A DNA stretch of 64,000 bases from Gammaproteobacteria bacterium. GTDB taxonomy: Bacteria > Pseudomonadota > Gammaproteobacteria > Xanthomonadales > SZUA-36. The notes below the pieces were generated by a model that saw only the letters and a list, made by a program, of their open reading frames with translations, ran no database searches and was not told the DNA's origin. Shown piece after piece: positions 62,374 through 64,000 of this stretch (position 1 is its first letter; each line of letters starts with the position of its first letter). The position numbers were made by a program, and so were the translations under genes. Where the stretch lies: contig JAUHYP010000009.1 in the NCBI GenBank assembly GCA_030426265.1, forward strand, positions 39,309 through 103,308, read 5' to 3'.

Positions 62374-63765
62374 GTGAAGCACTTTCAACTTCCTGAAACA
62401 GATTTCCTGGCCGAGATCGAGAAGGTGGTCCGCCCGTCCGCGCCAATCGACAAGTTCGAGTTGCTTCTAGGGCGAGACGAGGACCTAACTGACATTCGGA
62501 GGTCGCTTCATGCAGCGGGTCGGCACGTATTCATATACGGAGACCGGGGGGTGGGGAAAACCTCTCTTGCGCTCACGGCAGCGTACGACTATCAATCCTC
62601 AGAAAGCGACCCAGTTACCGTGAGCTGTGGACCGAACGAGACGTTTGCAGACCTCATTAAATCCATCGTTAGAAAGGGACCTGAGGCAGTACTTAACCCA
62701 ACAACAAAGAAGACTTCGACTGGAATCGACGCAAGAGTCGTAAAGGGATCAAGGGAAGTAAATGAAGTATCGGAAGCTATCGGCTCAGAGATTACCATCG
62801 ACCGCGCCATCTCGTTAGTCGCGCAGGCTTTTGCGTCCGCGCCAGCGCACACCGTTGTTGTCGTCGATGAAGTCGACATGATCAAGGATCGGCGTCAGAC
62901 GAGCTTACTCGCTTCCTTCATCAAGGCCTTGGGGGATAGGGCAGTCCCGATCAAGTTTATCTTCACTGGTGTAGCGTCCACTTTGGACGAGCTTTTGGCT
63001 GAACATCAGTCCGCATTCCGGCAACTCCACCCTGTTAGACTCGAAAGACTGATGTTGCAGTACTTAGGAGACTTTGTTGTTCAGGTATTCGAGCATTTCG
63101 ATCTAGAAGTGGATGACAGCGTGAAATGGAAAATTGGCCAAGTGAGTGATGGATTTCCGGCCTACGTCCACATCATTTGCAGATCAATGCTGTTGCACAT
63201 CTACGACAACGACTTGCAGATTGAAGAGGTAAAGGAATCGGAACTCTACTCATCTATCGACCATGCCATCAGGGAAGTGGCCGACGGGATAAAACAACCC
63301 TATGAGATGGCGACAGGATCGAAGGATCAGGTGATCGAACACCTAATTTGGGCTACGGCAGATTCGCAAGACCTTGAGAGACAGCTGGCACATGTCAAGC
63401 GTTCCTACCAAAGCATTTGTTATGCCCTTTCGATCGAGCCGCTTCAGGAAGGCATGGTGTCCGCAAAGCTCAATAAACTGAAGCAGCCAAGCCACGGTCA
63501 GATACTGTCGGCAGTTCCCCCCAACAAGAAGGGCTGGTATCAGTTCACCGAAAGCATGGTGCGAGGCTATGCGAGACTAAAGGCGATGCAGCGAGGAATC
63601 GAACTCACCTACGAGCCTGATAAACCAGATTTAGTGAGCAGACCGCAGCCGTACACCAAACCCAGGCACGTTTATCGGGACCCTTCGAATTACATCCCCA
63701 ACATGAGAGGTTATGGCAGTGGCCCTAGACGCGAATCGAACAGGGCACCGAAGCGAAAGCGTTGA
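62374..63765 (+). CDS. AAA+/STAND-like ATPase, partner of the nuclease
   Basis: A 463-residue ATPase with an ORC/AAA_16-like N-terminal domain: LLGRDEDLTDIRRSL, Walker A GDRGVGKTS (56-64), Walker B VVVVDEVDM (about 161-169), sensor-1 like FIFTGVAS and a helical winged C-terminal region, ending with a basic tail RRESNRAPKRKR. The GTG at 62374 matches where similarity begins (MKHFQLPETDFLAEIE); ATG 62311 or 62236 would add a tail unlike the rest, and the last overlaps the nuclease start. It may act as a DNA-sensing switch that licenses the neighbouring nuclease (inference). Confidence 0.75.
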   Translation: MKHFQLPETDFLAEIEKVVRPSAPIDKFELLLGRDEDLTDIRRSLHAAGRHVFIYGDRGVGKTSLALTAAYDYQSSESDPVTVSCGPNETFADLIKSIVRKGPEAVLNPTTKKTSTGIDARVVKGSREVNEVSEAIGSEITIDRAISLVAQAFASAPAHTVVVVDEVDMIKDRRQTSLLASFIKALGDRAVPIKFIFTGVASTLDELLAEHQSAFRQLHPVRLERLMLQYLGDFVVQVFEHFDLEVDDSVKWKIGQVSDGFPAYVHIICRSMLLHIYDNDLQIEEVKESELYSSIDHAIREVADGIKQPYEMATGSKDQVIEHLIWATADSQDLERQLAHVKRSYQSICYALSIEPLQEGMVSAKLNKLKQPSHGQILSAVPPNKKGWYQFTESMVRGYARLKAMQRGIELTYEPDKPDLVSRPQPYTKPRHVYRDPSNYIPNMRGYGSGPRRESNRAPKRKR

Positions 63766-63848
63766 CCCATGCAACACAATTGCCCCACAATGAAGCCATA
63801 CCGGGGCCGGAACCTAGCCGAGTAGCGGGTTTCAGGGACAGACCAGCG

Positions 63849-63923
63849 TATCCCTCTCCCCCAGCCATAAAGAAAAAGCCCGCCTCGAGCGGGCTTTTTC
63901 TTTATGGCTGGGGGAGAGGGATA
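63849..63923. repeat. 35-bp perfect inverted repeat containing attR core and terminator
   Basis: Arms 63849-63883 and 63889-63923 are perfectly complementary around CTCGA. The left arm holds the attR core followed by AAAGAAAAAGCCCGC, and the right arm mirrors it, so a second, inverted copy of the core lies at 63905-63922. The central GCCCGC/GCGGGC with A and T tracts is a bidirectional terminator, most likely the original tRNA-Gln terminator. Confidence 0.85.
63850..63867 (+). repeat. attR core
   Basis: Exact copy of the last 18 nt of tRNA-Gln (55311-55328), marking the right end of the island. It is followed by the terminator that originally belonged to the tRNA. Confidence 0.87.
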
Positions 63924-64000
63924 GCAGAAGCTCCTGGCACCGCAGGTGCCTTGGGGGTTCGACAAATTCGCCGGGAGCGAATTTGCACGAGCGAAGCGAG

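Larger units (their letters stand above)
55311..63867 (+). mobile_element. Integrative element in tRNA-Gln, about 8.5 kb
   Basis: Bounded by an 18-bp direct repeat, the 3' end of tRNA-Gln at 55311-55328 and again at 63850-63867. Contents from left: tyrosine recombinase, two small exported proteins, a repeat-rich gap, a short unknown protein with a ParB-like protein, a serine recombinase, and a divergent PD-(D/E)XK nuclease/AAA+ ATPase pair. Composition is visibly less GC-rich than the flanking chromosome. No conjugation or phage structural genes are seen, so it is a small island mobilised by its own integrase or by a helper. Confidence 0.88.

Noticed and set aside
63711..63965. Minus-strand frame across attR
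   Set aside because: The peptide (with GWGRGIR) is the typical translation of a tRNA 3' end and terminator, not a protein.

Overview
The window looks like a contiguous piece of a high-GC gammaproteobacterial chromosome. Its gene content and order (rpe, trpE, trpGDC, coq7, rplM-rpsI, TonB-dependent receptor, class GN dedicated sortase system) resemble Xanthomonadales/Lysobacterales-like bacteria. That placement is inference from gene content; no marker phylogeny was run. Most of the window (1 to about 55.3 kb) is dense, GC-rich and strongly codon-biased. The last 8.5 kb (about 55.3 to 63.9 kb) is visibly lower in GC and is an integrative element in a tRNA-Gln gene.

Layout of the chromosomal part. 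0-2.4 kb: a cut-off 2Fe-2S flavin reductase, a PlsC-type acyltransferase and a YheT-type hydrolase, then tRNA-Gly(CCC). 2.5-10 kb: a class II HDAC-like amidohydrolase, an Lrp regulator divergent from alanine dehydrogenase, an omega-aminotransferase and methylmalonate-semialdehyde dehydrogenase (together an alanine/beta-alanine degradation set), HtpX and a PhyH-type dioxygenase. 10-13.6 kb: a tightly overlapping minus-strand surface-glycan set (two-domain glycosyltransferase, sulfotransferase, unknown protein). 13.6-21.6 kb: housekeeping genes (cobalamin adenosyltransferase, guanine deaminase, gcvT, gcvH, Mpo1-like protein, purC, a small membrane protein with its XRE regulator, DjlA-like co-chaperone, rpe). 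21.6-27.4 kb: a complete dedicated sortase system (sortase, VIT/VWA substrate, response regulator, sensor kinase). 27.5-49.8 kb: trpE and trpGDC, separated by about 18 kb that holds a TonB-dependent receptor, a membrane patatin, a catalase-like/RoxA-like/SMP-30 cluster, a TolB-N/TPR protein, a LexA-box-controlled radical SAM protein, SelO, a SulP transporter, a HicB-like protein and a methyltransferase. 49.8-55.2 kb: two exported proteins of unknown function, coq7, a PhoX-family protein, a thioredoxin-like ferredoxin and the L13-S9 operon.

The mobile part. tRNA-Gln(CTG) is followed by a terminator and a tyrosine recombinase. The last 18 bases of the tRNA recur at 63850-63867, giving attL/attR and an 8.5-kb element. 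Cargo: two small exported proteins, a short unknown protein with a ParB-like nuclease-fold protein, a serine recombinase behind an array of CGTACC motifs, and a divergent pair made of a DUF559/Vsr-like PD-(D/E)XK nuclease and an AAA+ ATPase, which is a plausible defence module. The attR core is itself one arm of a 35-bp perfect inverted repeat around the displaced terminator.

The most unusual non-coding signal is a pair of roughly 204-nt elements at 33878-34080 and 34320-34525. They lie in opposite orientation, each downstream of and in sense with a convergent gene. Each folds into one long hairpin with side hairpins. The stems differ between copies by compensatory changes, while an intervening stretch of about 35 nt is nearly identical. 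This looks like a structured RNA or a hairpin-type mobile repeat family.
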